A DNA stretch of 64,000 bases from Anarhynchus alexandrinus (GCA_008711295.1 VUYV01000790.1:1-64000); one strand, 5' to 3'. Positions 24,944 to 38,489 are shown, counted from the first letter of the stretch. The notes: generated by a model from the sequence alone, not told the origin. Made by a program: numbers and translations.

Positions 24944-27270
24944 ACTACAGAAGAGCGTAACGGTGTAAATGCAGGTGAGAACAAAACTCTCACAATGAAG
25001 CTCTGCGGCGAGGGTGATTGAGCTCTCTAATGAGTCATTCGTTTTCTCTAGTGGGTTTTGGAGAGTGGAGTTGTCCTGTTTATATCAAGCGGGGAAATAA
25101 AGAGGGGCTGGCAAAGAGCTGAGCCCAGATCCCACCTCTGCTGGGCTGCAGCCACTGTCCGCCCTTCCACCTTCCCTGCTCTGCTGGCGTCTACTGCCGC
25201 TTTAAACCCAGGGCAGCTCTCTCCCAGCCTTGTCTGTGCTTCTCAAGAATGTAATTGCTTTACTGTCTATCCCCTTAGCAAAGCAGAAATATAGCAACCA
25301 AAACTCTTCCTCCTCAAGAATGTGCCTCGCCAATGGCCTTTGTCAGGGCCAGGTTGTTATCAGTATAATGCCTGATGTTTACTTTTCAGTGCCAGTAAAT
25401 AAATCTCAGTCCCGCTTGACCCTTCGCTCTCCAGCCTCCCCCAAGCTGAAAACAAAAATGCTGTTCTGGATACAATCAACCAGTTTGGTTCAAGTCCTGC
25501 TTTTCAGGATCTGAGTCTGAAACTGGTGGTCTCTGAGTCTCTTAATGCCATTAAAGCTCAGATTTCAAAGATGTGTGCCTTGGAGCTTTTGGGTTTGATT
25601 TAAAGATAAGCCACTCAAGCTATGTTGATCAAGGGAGTGTCTTTATGTGAATTTTCCTTTTCAAATAAATCCAGGCCAAGATTTATCGGATCCTTCTAAA
25701 GGCGTGTGTTACTGGAAGACATTCCTGCCTGCTTCCAGCTCTTCTTTTTTCTTCCTTTAAGGAAGGATCCTGAACTGGCCCTTTCCTTTCTCACAGCATC
25801 AGAAGCTCTAAACTGGATTGCAGGCAGTTCGTAAAACGATGACATGCCCTCGTATGCTGGGGGCTTGGCGTGATTTGTGAATCCTCCGTGACCATTCCTC
25901 ACTTTCCTGCTTCTTTTTTTCTTCATTAAAATTTATGAGAGTCTTTCTACATCCAGCAAAGCAGTGAAAATAGCCAGGAAAGTGAGAAGCGGCGGTAATT
26001 AAGGGCTCCTCACCTACCAGCATAATGGGAATCGGTGGAGCTGGCTCAGCAAAATGCCACTAGCAACGCTCCTCCTCCACCTCCACCTGCAGATATAAAG
26101 GTGTCACCTCTAAGCACCTCCATGGCGCCTCTAACTGAACTGCTTTGAGCAGCACCAGGGTGGAAAAATTTTGCAGGAGTGATCTGATCGTGTTAAACGT
26201 TTCAGACATTTATTTTCAATTTTTGTGACGTGTTCTGTTTACCCTTACTAGTTATTTTTGACCCTTCTCCACTAATTTCTACAAAATAAAATTCAGGCCT
26301 TTCAGAATAGGAGCAGATTCTGTTATTTTGGTAAAAATGCTGCTTAAATGGAAATGTTTTGAAGATTGTCTACGTATTTGTTTGTCAAAGAAGTTCCAGG
26401 TATAGGTGGTAACAAGGGGCGGTGGAAGGAGCTCTGACGGATTGCTGGATCTCAAGGCAGAGACGTTGTTGCTGGGCTGTTGTCGGATGGATAGACCTCA
26501 ATCCCTTTCCTTTTCTCATTACTCACCCCAGACTTTTTTTTTTTCTTTTTCCTTGTTTTTGCGCTTAGTTGGTTTTATGCTGCTGGTTTGCATTCTTTCA
26601 TATTTAAAACACTTCATAAATCCATGTAAGGGTAATTTCCTTCACAAAGAATTCCAAGTGTTTTATGTATTTTGTATGTATTTAATAGTTACAAATTGGA
26701 AAAACAAAACACCACCTTATGTTTTTTTTCCCTCACTCTGCATAGTGGCTGAAAGAACTGTTCCAAACCCCAGACACGGGCGGTTTGGGCTGAATCGTGG
26801 GGATTTGCGGGAGGGCGGCTGGTGTCCACACCGACGTCCTGCACCTCCTCTTCAGGGCAGGGACTTCTGGAGGAGGCAGAGCAATGAGGTCCAGGTCTTC
26901 CCAGGGGGAGTCGCCAGCTCTCTGGTACCCATTTTCCAGCTGTACTGAGTCGCTAGCGTGGTTCTCCTGACAGTTATCCAGCCATTCCTGATATCTTACA
27001 GGAGGGCAGAGCGCATGAGACAAATCTTAGGTGAAAAAAAAAGAAGAGCAAAAGCTGCGGCATCTGTCTGGGACAAAACAAACCATCGAGGTCTCTTTTC
27101 TCTACAAATACCCTCTGAAGCACAAAAGCAAGTACCGTTTCACTCCCTATCCCATTCTGTTCTCAGATGTTGACTGTTGATTAAAACTGTCCGGTTGGTT
27201 GTTATCCCTTCCTGCCTTTTGTGCTCGCTTTAGTTTAGCTCTGCCCCTACAGAAGTCCTGCCGATAAGAA
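24944..27270. other. Gene-free DNA
   Basis: No supported feature. A plus-strand frame of 180 codons at 26406-26948 crosses a poly-T tract near 26533 and has no recognisable domain. A faint resemblance to old sauropsid repeats at about 25556-25600 is too weak to annotate. Confidence 0.5.
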
Positions 27271-27447
27271 ACCCACCCAAATCATTCCGTTTGCATGGCT
27301 GTAGCTGGTAAAAAAAAAAAAAAAAGGAAAAAAAAAGAAATATAATTTAGCATTTTACCCACCCAAATAATTCAGTTTGGATGGCTGTAGCTGGTAAAAA
27401 AAAAAAAAAAAAAAAAAGGCAAAAAAAGACATCTGATTTAGCATTTT
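27271..27447 (+). repeat. Tandem duplication of an ~86-91 bp unit with internal A-tract
   Basis: Copy 1 (27271-27356) and copy 2 (27357-27447) share, in order, ACCCACCCAAAT, ATGGCTGTAGCTGGTA, a long A-tract, a second A-tract and ATTTAGCATTTT. They differ at a few bases (TCATTCCGTTTGC versus TAATTCAGTTTGG) and in A-tract length. The copies are directly adjacent. This is a local duplication rather than a transposon, as no terminal repeats or coding sequence are present. Confidence 0.9.
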
Positions 27448-30400
27448 AAATATTTGAAAGGTGTGCAGAGTCCTAAAGCTCCGTGGAAGTGTTGGGAGGG
27501 AGAAGCAGCGTCTGCGTTCAGGAGGGGAAAGCCAGAGGCCGGGGTCTGGGGGAGGGTGGGTGTACGTGGAAGCAGCCTGCAGAGATCGTGTAACCGGAGC
27601 CCGGGGCCGTTTAGGTTGTTTAATGCAGCAGTCCTTTTCTGTAACTGCTGAAATGAGTCCAACACGTGACATGGGTGTACTCTGGGGTACTGACTACCTC
27701 CATGAGAAATCGTGTTCCCCACTAGATAATACAAAAGCCGCGATTCCTGAGGGTCTTTTTAAAAGAATAACGTGTTTCTGATCAGTAGGGACATTTTTAC
27801 CCCCCTCCTATTTTGAACCCTTCCTGGCACTGACAAATATCTCTCTACACACATTTTAGTGTGTGGATTAGTGAATTGGGCCCATTGCTGGTCCCGGGTG
27901 CCGGTGTGGTGTGTGCCCGTCGGGCGGCAGTGACGTGGGTCAGCGCTGCGGCACAGGGGCTACGTGGAGCCCCCCGGGTGCGTGCGATATATTCTCTGCC
28001 TCTGGCGGGGTTTTTGCTGTTCCTCCCCGCTGCCTCGCCTGCTTATCAGGGGGTGAGATTAGGTGGATACTGACAGCCCTTGCAGCACCTTTCTCCAGGT
28101 CTGTGTGACATTTGCATAGGGAGGAGATAGAGTAAGATGAATGCTTTTGCGCTGACATCATCTGTCATCGTCGGTGCTTCCAGCAGGCACTCAGGGGAGG
28201 AGCAGACTTCTTCTGATGCTCCATCCCTGCTTGAGTGGAGCACAGCTCTTCTCTCCCGGGCACTTTGCGCTGGTAACTGCTGACTATTTACCAACCGGCG
28301 CTCCTGTACCCCGAGAAGTCAGCAAGGGGGAGGGTTGTCTTCTCTGAGCATTCCCGCCGGCATGCTGGGTCCCGCTTCCAAATTAGTGTTGTTAAATCAG
28401 CAGCCTCTGCACAGTCCTCTGGGTCCCCCTGACTCCAAGCCCGGGAATCCCAAGAGCAGTTTCCCCATTTCAGTGACCAGGACCTGTCCTCTGGGCTCAT
28501 GCAGAGAAGTACACGGAGGTCACCTCAAGCTCCCATCACCTGTGATGACAAGTTGCTCCTCGGTGTGCCCTGCTGGAAAATCACCCCCATCTCTTTCCTG
28601 AGCAGCAGGGTGCTGGAGCTCTCTGTGGCCCTTAGCAGCAGGCTCAGGGTAGATGAACGGTGTTGCCGATGGCTACCATGTTCGTTGGATACTCCTAACA
28701 CTGTGTGCAGGAAATGCACGTTTTTCTTCTACCCATGTGAAGCGAATACGGTGCTGTAGGAAGGTATCGGGCTTGCTGGGCACGTACGGATCCGTACATC
28801 TGGGCATGGGGTACCGGTGGGATGTGTCAATCACCCTGTGGCCTCCCTGATGAGAGGGGCTGATAACTGCTTCCCTCGAGGACCAGACGTGTGTGCGTGG
28901 CAGAGTCCAGGCTCCTTATGATCTTTGTGACCTTGAGAAGCTTTTCAGTCTTTTACTTCCACAGGAAATCATGGTCAGATAGATGAAGAAATAGTCTGGT
29001 GGGGCCCTCCAGCTCTTACCAATATTCCCTTTCAGAGCACAGACAGCAGTTTTGCCCTTAACCGAGCTGCTGCTGCTTCTAACCAAGTGAGACATGGAGC
29101 AGAGTGAAGGGAGGAAAGACGGACATATCTAGAGAAAACTCCACTATTTGTGACCTTCCAATGGAAAATATTTTAAAAATAAACCATAAATACTTAATTT
29201 CTGTAGCAGTGGAGATGGCTTCAGGCTATGCTTGTGGTACCGCTGCTTCTGAGGAGTCTGCTCTGCTCTTAAATGTTTTGTCCAAAGCAAACTTAGCCTT
29301 CAGGTGTGGAGAATGGTGAGTTCTAGAAAGGCATTTGGCAAAAACAATGTCTCATTTTTGGATGCACTGGAAGACTGAGATGAGAAACAAAAGTGATGGA
29401 GAGAGTGGTGGTTCCCTACTTGCTCCGTGGCCTGCTGCCTTTCTTGCTGCTCTCTCTCATGTGACAACTTCCAGGACAGACTGCTCTACTGTGTGTCCAT
29501 CCCTGTAAGCACTGCATGAAATTGGGCAAGTCCTGCACCACACATTAGGCCAAGGGCAGATCTGCAGGGTGTTTCCTGGAGGGGAACAAAGGATTTTATC
29601 CATCCTGAAGAAGACACGCTTCTGAGCAATGGCTGCACGTCTGGCTGCACGCTCGCTCAGCTGAGCTGCTCGGGCTGCACACCGGAGTTTTCCAGGGAAA
29701 ACCTCCCGAGAAAGTGAAAGAGTAGGAGGGCGCAGGTCCAGCCCTGTTTGCCATTTCAGCTCTGAGCCCTTTTGCAGTTCCTGGTGCTTCCAAGGGAAAC
29801 CAGTTTCACCAGGAATACTCGTGGAGGCCTTCCCTGCGAACGCAGAGCAGATGCATTGCCAGGACAGTTGAAGGAGAGACACAAAAGGACTTCTGCCTTT
29901 GGGAGTCTGAAGAGATTTTGGCTACAGCCAGGCAATAAGGGGCACTCGGGTTAGACATTCCCAGAAGGAGTCCCCTCTCCCTGAACCTCCCATCAGTGGA
30001 AATGCTGCTTTCTGCCTCTTGCCAGAGCTGCGGGAGCATGGGATGGGGTTGCAGAGAACTGAGAGCAACGTGGGCAGTCCTCTTCTCCTTGGGGCCAGGG
30101 AAGGACAGCGATACATGGGGTGATACCAACTTTCCCAGCCCTAAATCCCAGATAAACATCCAGCTTGATCTCATCCCCTTTCCCTTCCGTCTGCTTCCAG
30201 CCCCTAGACCTTCACCCAGACCCAAATTAGATACTGTTTTCTAGAGTGATATCTGATTTCAGTACATTTCTGAGCAACAGTGAGGCTACCTTTCATGAGA
30301 AATTGTTCCAGTATGTCATTACCCTCACAGCTAGAAGATTACATCTTTATTTAAGGTCGAATATGTCTAGTTGCAAGTTCCAGTCATTAGATCTCATTAA

Positions 30401-31412
30401 GCAAGGTTGAAAAGTCCTCCACTATCAGATCCCTTTTTGAAGTTCCTCTGTGTAGTAATAAAATTGTCTCTTAATTTTTGGGAGACAGTCTTTGGAGAGA
30501 GGCCTAAACATAGCACTGAGCATAATAAAAAGGAGTTTAAATTGGCAGAGAAACCAAAAAAAAAAAAACCAACGAAAAACCAAAACCCAACCCCAAAGCC
30601 CATCCCTTCCCTCCAAGAACTTTAAGGAACTGAATTAAAAATGAAAGCTGGGAAATTTCAGGTTTGTGGTTGCATCCACCCACCTCGGCTGTCTGTGCTG
30701 CAGCTGCAAAAGATACCGAGAGGTCGCCCAAGAGGTGGTTTTTCAATTTACCAAATAAAAAGTGCAGCCTTCTTATCTCACATGCAACGTGCACTGAGTT
30801 ATGGTGGGGAGAGCAGCTCTGGAGCATTTCCTTGGTTTCGTGGGTTTAAGCTAGATCACTAACGTTAATTGAAAATAGATCTTTGCGGTTTAATAGTTCT
30901 CCATTTGCGGTGTGGTTATCTGAAGAACACAATTCTGTCTCTTCAGGAAGACAGAGAATGGGAAAACAAAGACTGTTCTGGAAATACCGTGCTGAAAGAG
31001 GTGCTGCCTTCACAGACAACACGCAGGGCTCGAGACCCGCTCCGCCGTGGGTTTAATACTCCCGTGATCCTTCACAGCCAGAGTAGGGGTTAGTCGCTCC
31101 AGTCCCTTGGTCGGATTCCAGCTCAGATAATTACCCTCTGCCCACTTAAGTTTCTTCCTGCAGTTTCAACTGAATGTTATTTTTTGCTTCCGCCTTTGAA
31201 AAGAAACCGATAGTTAGCATAATTGGCACCGAGGTGGCAGCAGCGGTAGAGAAAGCGATCTGTGTATCTACTAGAAGGTATTATTTAATATAATTAACTG
31301 GAGCGTGGATCTGCTGCCTCCCTCTACGGATTCAGCTCCCAGCTCAGACCCAGGCTCTGTGCTCCTCATTTTAAAGCTGGTTCTTCAGGTACCGGAGCAG
31401 TTTTCAACTGTG
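27448..31412. other. Gene-free DNA with a small CpG-rich patch
   Basis: About 11 CpGs cluster at 27890-27985 and an A/C-rich low-complexity run lies at 30551-30600. Frames of about 140 codons at 29457-29882 and 29806-30225 (both minus) overlap each other in different frames and show no domains. No gene is supported. Confidence 0.5.
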
Positions 31413-31500
31413 CAGGTCTGATCCTGTATTCTGCTAAGCAGCCCCGGCTCCCATCGAAACGAATGAGAACTGAGATCGTTCGGCATCTCCCGGAAGGAGG
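31413..31500. repeat. Possible ancient sauropsid interspersed repeat
   Basis: TGCAGGTCTGATCCTGTATT, then GGCTCCCATCGAAACGAATG, GAACTGAGATCG and CGGCATCTCCCGG. These follow the order of an old repeat that I recall from archosaur and turtle genomes (TCTGATCCTG, then CTCCCATTGAAATCAATGGG, then CTCAGCACCTCCC). The match comes from memory and is unnamed. CCCAT...ATGAG is the decayed centre of a palindrome. Confidence 0.35.
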
Positions 31501-34500
31501 GATTTGAATGGGAGATGAGTTGAGGGGATGGTTCTTGGATCAGCGTTTGGTTCACGACTCTGGGGTTAAGGGCTTAAAATAATTCTGCTATAAACCGGCT
31601 TAGAGTTCAGCTACCTCAGAGCTAAACATCTGAAAACACGCCTGACAGCAGGAAACAAAGCCTTCATCAAAGTCTGTCTGTCTGAGAGCTTGACCACAAG
31701 TGGAAGTTGTCTGAAATAACCTCTTGATAACGGTTCTCGCACAGTCCCTTCTTAGTACGGACGATAACTCCCACATGAGTCGTGCTGGACCAGCAGCAGC
31801 ACTTCTCTTCACACCATGGCATAGCCCATCTGGCTGATCAGACTGTTTGATTTTCGTTTCTCTTTCCGTCTCGCCTGATGTGCCAGTGCCACTGTGGCTG
31901 TGTTTCACCCGCAGTTAGCAGCAGAATGACCAGAGGGACGGCGTCCTGCTGCTATTTACACAAATGATGCTAAATCCTCTGAAAGACGCTTTTCGTTTCC
32001 ATCATTCCCTCTTAATAACTTAGACTGTCTGAATTAGTCAAAGCCCCTGATATATCAAAGGCTGAGAGTGGCTGTTTCTAACTTGATTTCTCTATCTGGA
32101 ACAAAATCTTAATGTAACTTTATTGCTAAACCGGTGGAATGTTCCTCCTGATGACCAGGCTCATGTAAGAGTCAACGAGAGTGATATGAGCGATGGCATT
32201 AATATTCTAACTTGAGCAGCGAGCTAAAAATACGCAGCCCAGCGTCGGCAGCGTTGCTAGCAGGACCTGCGGAGAGCGATCATCAAGAGATGCCACCCAC
32301 AGATCTGCATAGGGTGAGCAAACCCCAGAGGGGGAGGAGGTTCTGTTTTGATATACATCCAAGAGTTGCTCTAGAAACAAGGCTAATAACAGTCTTCTGG
32401 GGATGGGCTTTTACTTGTGATGTCTTTGGTTCTCCCTGGCGTTTCACGCAGAACCAGGAAATGGAGAAAGGTGCACCAAACATCAAAAAGCTTTCAACGA
32501 GGCATTTTTGCCTAATATCCTAAGGAAATGAGTCTTGTATGATCACACTGCCTCTGGGGGTGTATGTGTGTGTCTAATAGCTTTTGAATTCGCTGGCCAA
32601 TTTCAACCAAATTTAGCAAAAGGGTGAAGATCTCAAAGAGGGATATGTTCCTACTAGTTTGGGGAAAACAGGTGGCAGGGGAATGAATGGGAGAGCCCCT
32701 GTTAGCATCACGCTGAGGGAGGAGGCCCAGCAGCTCCCCTTTTATTAAACATCAGAGATTCACACGGGGAAAAGGGGGTGGAGAAAGATTGGGAGTCAGA
32801 CAAGTGGAAAATGAGCCTTTGTTAGTTTTGCTTATCAGGGATGCGCTTGCTGAAATCCCAGAACTGACGAGTTACTTATATTTGCCTCACCGTGTGCTTT
32901 CCAGGCCATAGGAGCTCTGTGGAGTTGGGCCACAGGACTTCCCTTTTGGCCAACACCTCTGTGGAAAGGGGTTGGCTGCTTTGAGGGGGCTGCCCTCCCT
33001 GCGGGGAGCCTAGCGCTACCCACACTTCTGCTCCAGGCCCTCCTAGCCTCACCCTACAGGAGGACACACATACACAGGGACAGCAGAGGACTATTCTGCC
33101 TTTCTGGAGAAGTGGAGGGGAGCCTTATGATGCCAGAAGTACTTGCAGCCAGTAGAGGTATTAAATCTAACTCTGTGCCCTCACCAAATGCCAATGCCCA
33201 GAGTTGCACTCTTTTCTTCTGCTGTTCCAAGCAGCGGTTGTGTCCTTCCTCACATCCCAACCTGAAAACCTGTATTTATGGTTGTGTGCTGCTAAAGAAC
33301 TGCTGCTGACCCGGAGGTTTGGTATCTGTTCAGTAGTGTCTAGTCCCATATCTGTAGAGCTTCACAGAAGCATGGAAAAGGTTAAATAAGGATTGAAAAT
33401 GCACTACTGTATCAGTCCATACTATTATTTTATTGTTCAGTCTCCTCCATCCCTAAGCTCTGCAAGAATGAATGTCATATGGGATTCCCCAAATAACCTT
33501 CTGGGACAGCAAAGTTGGTGGTTAAAGGCTTTAAGGAGTAAGATCAGTTTTCAGTTCTTGCTACGCTGCCTCCAAGGAGATGCAGCCCTTTAACAGTAGA
33601 AGGGCATAGAGAATTTTAAAGGCCCAAAGGCTTTTTGACTGATACTTACAGAGACTGAACCCGTTGAGCACGACTGTTTGATTCTACTGATCCGTCTGGC
33701 TGTATTGCTGATAAAGATTTATATGCAGAATTTAGCAGAGACACCTAAGTTAACACTCTTCTGGCAGGGAAAATCCTCTGGAACATTTACAGACCCTCTC
33801 CAGTTTGCTTGGTCTCCAGTAAATCCTGCTGGACTAAAATTGAGGGATGCTTGCTGCTGGGATTTACCATCTGACAGAAGAAAGTCATGGAAGCTCTTGA
33901 CTGACTGGGTGACTGCCTGCTCTCCAGTTTCCTCTGCTAAGTCTAGAGAGCAATTTATTTTGTAGATGGAGCCCACCACCAGGTTCAAGCATGTCCCGTG
34001 CTGTTAATAGAAGGGAGGAAGGCTACAGCAGCGCTTGTGGCCACAGCAAGTAGTTTATTTCATGCTGAGACTGTAGAAGGACTGCATCAGCCTGTTCCTG
34101 GGGACACCTTCCTCTTTTTCATGTGTGGTTCAGGAATCTGGGAGTGCTTTGCTTTAAGACACCCTGTTGCCTGTTGGGCCGTTCAGGTGCTACTTTCTGT
34201 GGGGAACCCAGCAGCTCCATAGCGGTGACCAGGTACAGGGGCTGCGCAGCCGTTTCTGGTGTGGCGCAGCAAACTTGTGGACAGCTGGGGCAAGAACCAC
34301 GGCTGAACCTGCGCCCAAACAAGCCCCTACGCAGTGTGGAGCTGCAAAATGACTTGGTTTGAGCGGCTGTTTTTTCAGCGTTGGGTTTTTGCTAGCTTGG
34401 GTGGCTTGGTCGGTTTTACACACCCAGGTTGCTTCACAGACCCGGTTAATGTGAGGCCACGTGGATAGCTGAATCCCCCAGCTGAGGCAGCCCTGGTACC

Positions 34501-37500
34501 TCCAGCCCCATGGGTACCTCTCATGGCAGAAAAGGAGAGTGGGAGTGAAAGGAAGAGCTATGGAGAGGAGAGGGATCACTCAAGCCAGCTTTGCTGTAGC
34601 AACACACAGCTGAGCACTCGGCAGACCACCGGGTCTTGGAGGGTGTATTTGCAATGGTGAGGAATGGGTAGGAAATCCCGGACCTGTTCTTGGAAGTACT
34701 CGGATATTTCCTGGTTGGCTCTGCGTCCTCTTAGAGCAGAGATCTTTCACGCAGGCTCAGCAGGAAAGAAAATCGTATAATTATGACATATACCTATTCC
34801 CAGTCTGCTTGGTCATGTTGGGAAGAGCGGTTTCAGTCAATAGCGTAGCAGTGAAATGCTTCGGTTAAAGGGCTTTGGACACCAAAGTGTAAAGCCCCAG
34901 ATTAAAAATATAATAGCGTTGGCAAAGTGACTGGCAAATGTAGTTTGTGTTTATTGGCCGGACTAATCCGGCTGCTCTCCTGAGAACCACTTTAATGAGC
35001 TTCCGTGACTTACAGCTACAATGGGCAGATTTCAGAACCTGCCATTTCCTTAGAGGAAAAGTATTTGTCGCAGAATATTAGTTTGGCCCATTTTGATGCG
35101 ACTTTCGTGAAGTCCTGTGCTGAAATCATAGACGTGCTTCAGCTGTAGAGCTCACTTGCGCGTGGTTCTGTGGATATACTCGGGGACACATTGGGTTCCA
35201 TTCATTTCTGTGGCGGCCACTTTTTTTAAAAATAAATGAGAAGTTAAATACTGAAAATGATGGTTGTGACACAGTGGGTGGGATTCCCTGAGGGAAAATG
35301 TAGGAGGCAGGTTGGATTTCTCCTCTGAGTCCTAACAGATATGGCATTCACGCTTGTTAGTGTTTGAAAATTAGTAATGAATAATATTAATGTGGCTGAA
35401 CAATCCACTGTCAGTGTTGTTGGCCACATGCAAGGAAGGAGTTTTGCAAAGCACGGGTGGCTCCGAGCTTGCGGTCTCAAACCTTCAAGCTGCAAAACAG
35501 TTTGGCCTTGATATGCAAAGAGCTTAGGTGCATAATTAATGCTAATTATCTTGTACAGTCACATTTATATCAATGAAACTACTCGCTAGCTTGAAGTTAA
35601 GTGTATACTTAAATTCTTCCCTGGATTAAGCAGTGATGTGCCAGACCCCGGCGCTGATGCCTTGTTGCCTTTGGTAGCTCATGCTGTCAGACTCATCACG
35701 TTTTATAATTACTGAGCCCGAGTACTGTTAATTCACGCCGGTGGGGTAAAGTTCTCACACCGTTCAAGTCAAAATCCAGGAGTTTACTTCACTCTAAAAA
35801 AAGATAACCAGGGAAACAGTCGTTGGCAGGGTATGCTTTTCTCAAGGATACCGACAGTTGGCTGAGAAATAAAATAGCAAACCTCAAAGGATAAAAATGA
35901 AAAGGTGTCTCTGTTCTGCTCTCCACATTTGTAAAATATTTCACAACTGTTTTCTGTTGAAAGTAGTGAACAACTATGATTGCGGGCAGTTTCCATCTAC
36001 TGGCCTCTTTTTTCTGTTTTCAGCAATCAAATCATTCTAATAAGGTAGAGGATTGCAAAACAAAGCAAGGAAAAAAAAAGAAAAATAGTCATAGGAAGTG
36101 ATGAAGCTGGCAGTTAGGTGTAACAGAAACAATGCCGCTTATTTTTATTAAATGCCTTTTCAATAAGAAAACTCTTTTCTGGGGGTGTTTCAGCTGTCTG
36201 TAATAGGCAAGAGTAATCTCTCACCATACAGACTCATTTGAAAAAAATTCATACCTCTGTATAAAATAGTTTATTCCCTCTCATCCAGGAAACAAGGGTG
36301 GAACACACAGAAAAAAAATCAATAAATCACGTCTTTGATGCCAGATTAACGAGATACGAGTTATGAATCATGTATGAGGATGAGAAGGCCATGACTTCCA
36401 TTATCACAGCTGACCAATATCTTTGTTTGCGTTAACTATTCTCATTCCATTAACACATTTTAAATTAAAAAGTCGTACGTCTGAAAACATCACGCTCTGA
36501 GGTTTCTTTGAAATACCTGTTGTAACAGGCATTTGAGGAAGAACTGAAAGGCTTAGCGAGCGTCGCCTTTTGTGTTAGGGCGTTGATGTTAGTAGAAGAT
36601 TCAGTCCGTTGGGGTCTAGAGTATTTCTTGGTTGAGAATGAGCGGTTGAGGGAAGGGTAAAGTAAGTAAATATTTCATCTCTTTCATTTTTCATACAGGC
36701 ATGCTTGGAATCCTTCCTCATCAATAGAGGTTTTGCTGGATGTTGGCAATGTCCCTCAGGCAATGCACAAGATTAATACTACTCCCTATCTAATTACGGG
36801 TTTACTGACGGATATTACTAAGGCCCCAGCAATGCAAGTTCCTTACGTTGCACTTTTCCCCCTGTCTAGAGCTTACAGAAAGAAAAGAGGAAAAAAAAGT
36901 AAGCTCAGTAAGGTAAAAAGGCATGACTCAAATTCTATTTCTGCAGGAAACGTTTTGCTCCTGAAGCAGGAGAAGTTTAGAGGTAACTTGCTTTTAAACA
37001 CCATCTAGGTTTGTGTGAGAACGAGATGGTTTGTGGTCTGAAGACAATAGTAGTGAGTAACAAAAGGAGTTTTATTTGGCAGTTTGTGCTCAGTGGCAAA
37101 TAGCTTTGATCAGATAATGTCTAGTCAGGAATGCGTATAGGCAGAATGTTGCCCCTTGCTCTAGCTGGAGCTTTTCTTATTTTGCTTAAGAATCATGTAA
37201 AGAATTCAGGAATTAAACTTCTCCATAAACAAAGCCAGCCAGCCCCTTCCCCCGTTTAGATACCAAAATTAGGAGTCGGAAAATACCGTCTCTGTTCAGA
37301 TTTGTAGCCACGGCAGATTCTGGTGATTAAAGCGTGAGCTTTGATGTGATTTTGAGCCCTGGTGCTCCCTGAATCCAAAGGGTGTCAGACCACAGTGAAT
37401 AACCAAGGGAAAACAGAACACAAAGGTTTATTGTGATTTGACTTTTCCATCCTTAATTATTGCGATCACACTGTCTTTCTGATCTATTATCTCCTTTATT

Positions 37501-38082
37501 TCAAAGAGTCCATACGGCCCCGTGCACAGGCAGTTTTAATACTGCCGTTGCGGGGGCTTGCGAGTATTTCCCTTCTAGGTGCATGTTGGTTGGAAATTTA
37601 AATACTTTCATTCAACTATCAAGTCTCTGTAGGTGGTTTTCTTTCTAGGAAACAGCTTTTTCTGACAACGTGACATGAAACAGTGACTCAAGACTCCTTC
37701 CCACATTAAAAGGGTCCTAGAGGAACTTCTAATTGTTGCGGAAATGCTGATTTAAGGTTCTAGGATAATTTCCACGGACTGGTTTGATGGAATTCATTTT
37801 CATTTTACATATTTTCTTGCATAATTAATTGGGTTGAGGCAATTAGTGGGATATTCTGCTGTCTTTTATAAGTAGTGGTACGGTAACAGAAGTTTCAGCT
37901 TAGGACAGTGTTTTGATGGACATGGTTGTGCTTTGTGCGGGGCTGCCCAAAGAAATGGCGGTCGTACGTTCGGGACGGCTGTGCCGGGGAGTTATGTTGG
38001 AGGGTTGCCCTGTCCTCAAAAGCTTTCACTGCAAATGGACAGAACAGAGGGTAAAAAACCTGTTGTGAGCCAGTGTCAACCG
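31501..38082. other. Gene-free DNA
   Basis: No exon, RNA gene or clear transposon. A short patch at about 32570-32650 (GCTGGCCAATTTCAACCAAA) may be an old repeat. AT-rich stretches at 35520-35620 and 36360-36480 carry TAAT-type cores and could be conserved non-coding DNA, which cannot be tested from one sequence. Open frames stay below about 130 codons and have no domains. Confidence 0.5.
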
Positions 38083-38468
38083 ATGATGAGGAAAGGCTGA
38101 GAGCGCTGGGACTCCTTAGCCTGGAGAAGAGAAGGCTGAGGGGAGACCTTGTTATGGCGTACAAGTATCTAAAGGGTGGGCTGAAGGAGGATGGAGCCAG
38201 ACTCTTCTCAGTGGTTCCCAGTGACAGGACGAGGGGCAATGGGCACAAGTTGGAACATAGGAAGTTCCGTTCAAATACACAGAAAAACTTCTTTATGGAG
38301 AGGGTGGCAGAGCAGTGGCACAGGCTGCCCAGGGAGGTGGGGGAGTCCCCTTCTCTGGAGACTTTCAAGCCCCGCCTGGATGCAGTCCTGAGTGCTGTGC
38401 TCTGGGCAGTCCTGCTTTGGCCTAGATCTTCGGACTGGATGATCTCTAGAGGTCCCTTCCAACTCTGA
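38083..38468 (+). pseudogene. CR1 ORF2 C-terminal remnant
   Basis: An uninterrupted frame of about 128 codons covers the ORF2 tail: [18 protein letters not shown] near the start, then [24 protein letters not shown] and [15 protein letters not shown]. The endonuclease and reverse-transcriptase domains are absent. Near the end the frame leaves the usual CR1 pattern at about 38421-38440, probably through a small indel. The fragment cannot be a functional protein. Confidence 0.9.
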
Positions 38469-38489
38469 AAATTCCATGATTCCATGATT
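38083..38489 (+). mobile_element. CR1 LINE, 5'-truncated 3' end (second subfamily)
   Basis: It starts at GATGATGAGGAAAGGCTGAG and ends at TTCCATGATTCCATGATT, a variant of the CR1 3' terminus. GGATGATCTCTAGAGGTCCC near 38437 is a typical CR1 motif. It differs from the copies at 5.7, 47.9 and 59.7 kb by the ORF2 segment ([17 protein letters not shown]) and by the ATTCCATG terminal unit, so it belongs to another subfamily. Confidence 0.95.

Noticed and set aside
25556..25600. GATTTCAAAGATGTG as a sauropsid repeat
   Set aside because: The match is too short and degenerate to separate from chance.
26406..26948. 180-codon plus-strand frame
   Set aside because: Crosses a poly-T tract, gives a Phe-rich hydrophobic run and has no domain.
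28920..28970. TGTGACCTTGAGAAGC as a third MIR core
   Set aside because: Only one short block matches and the flanks do not follow the MIR order.
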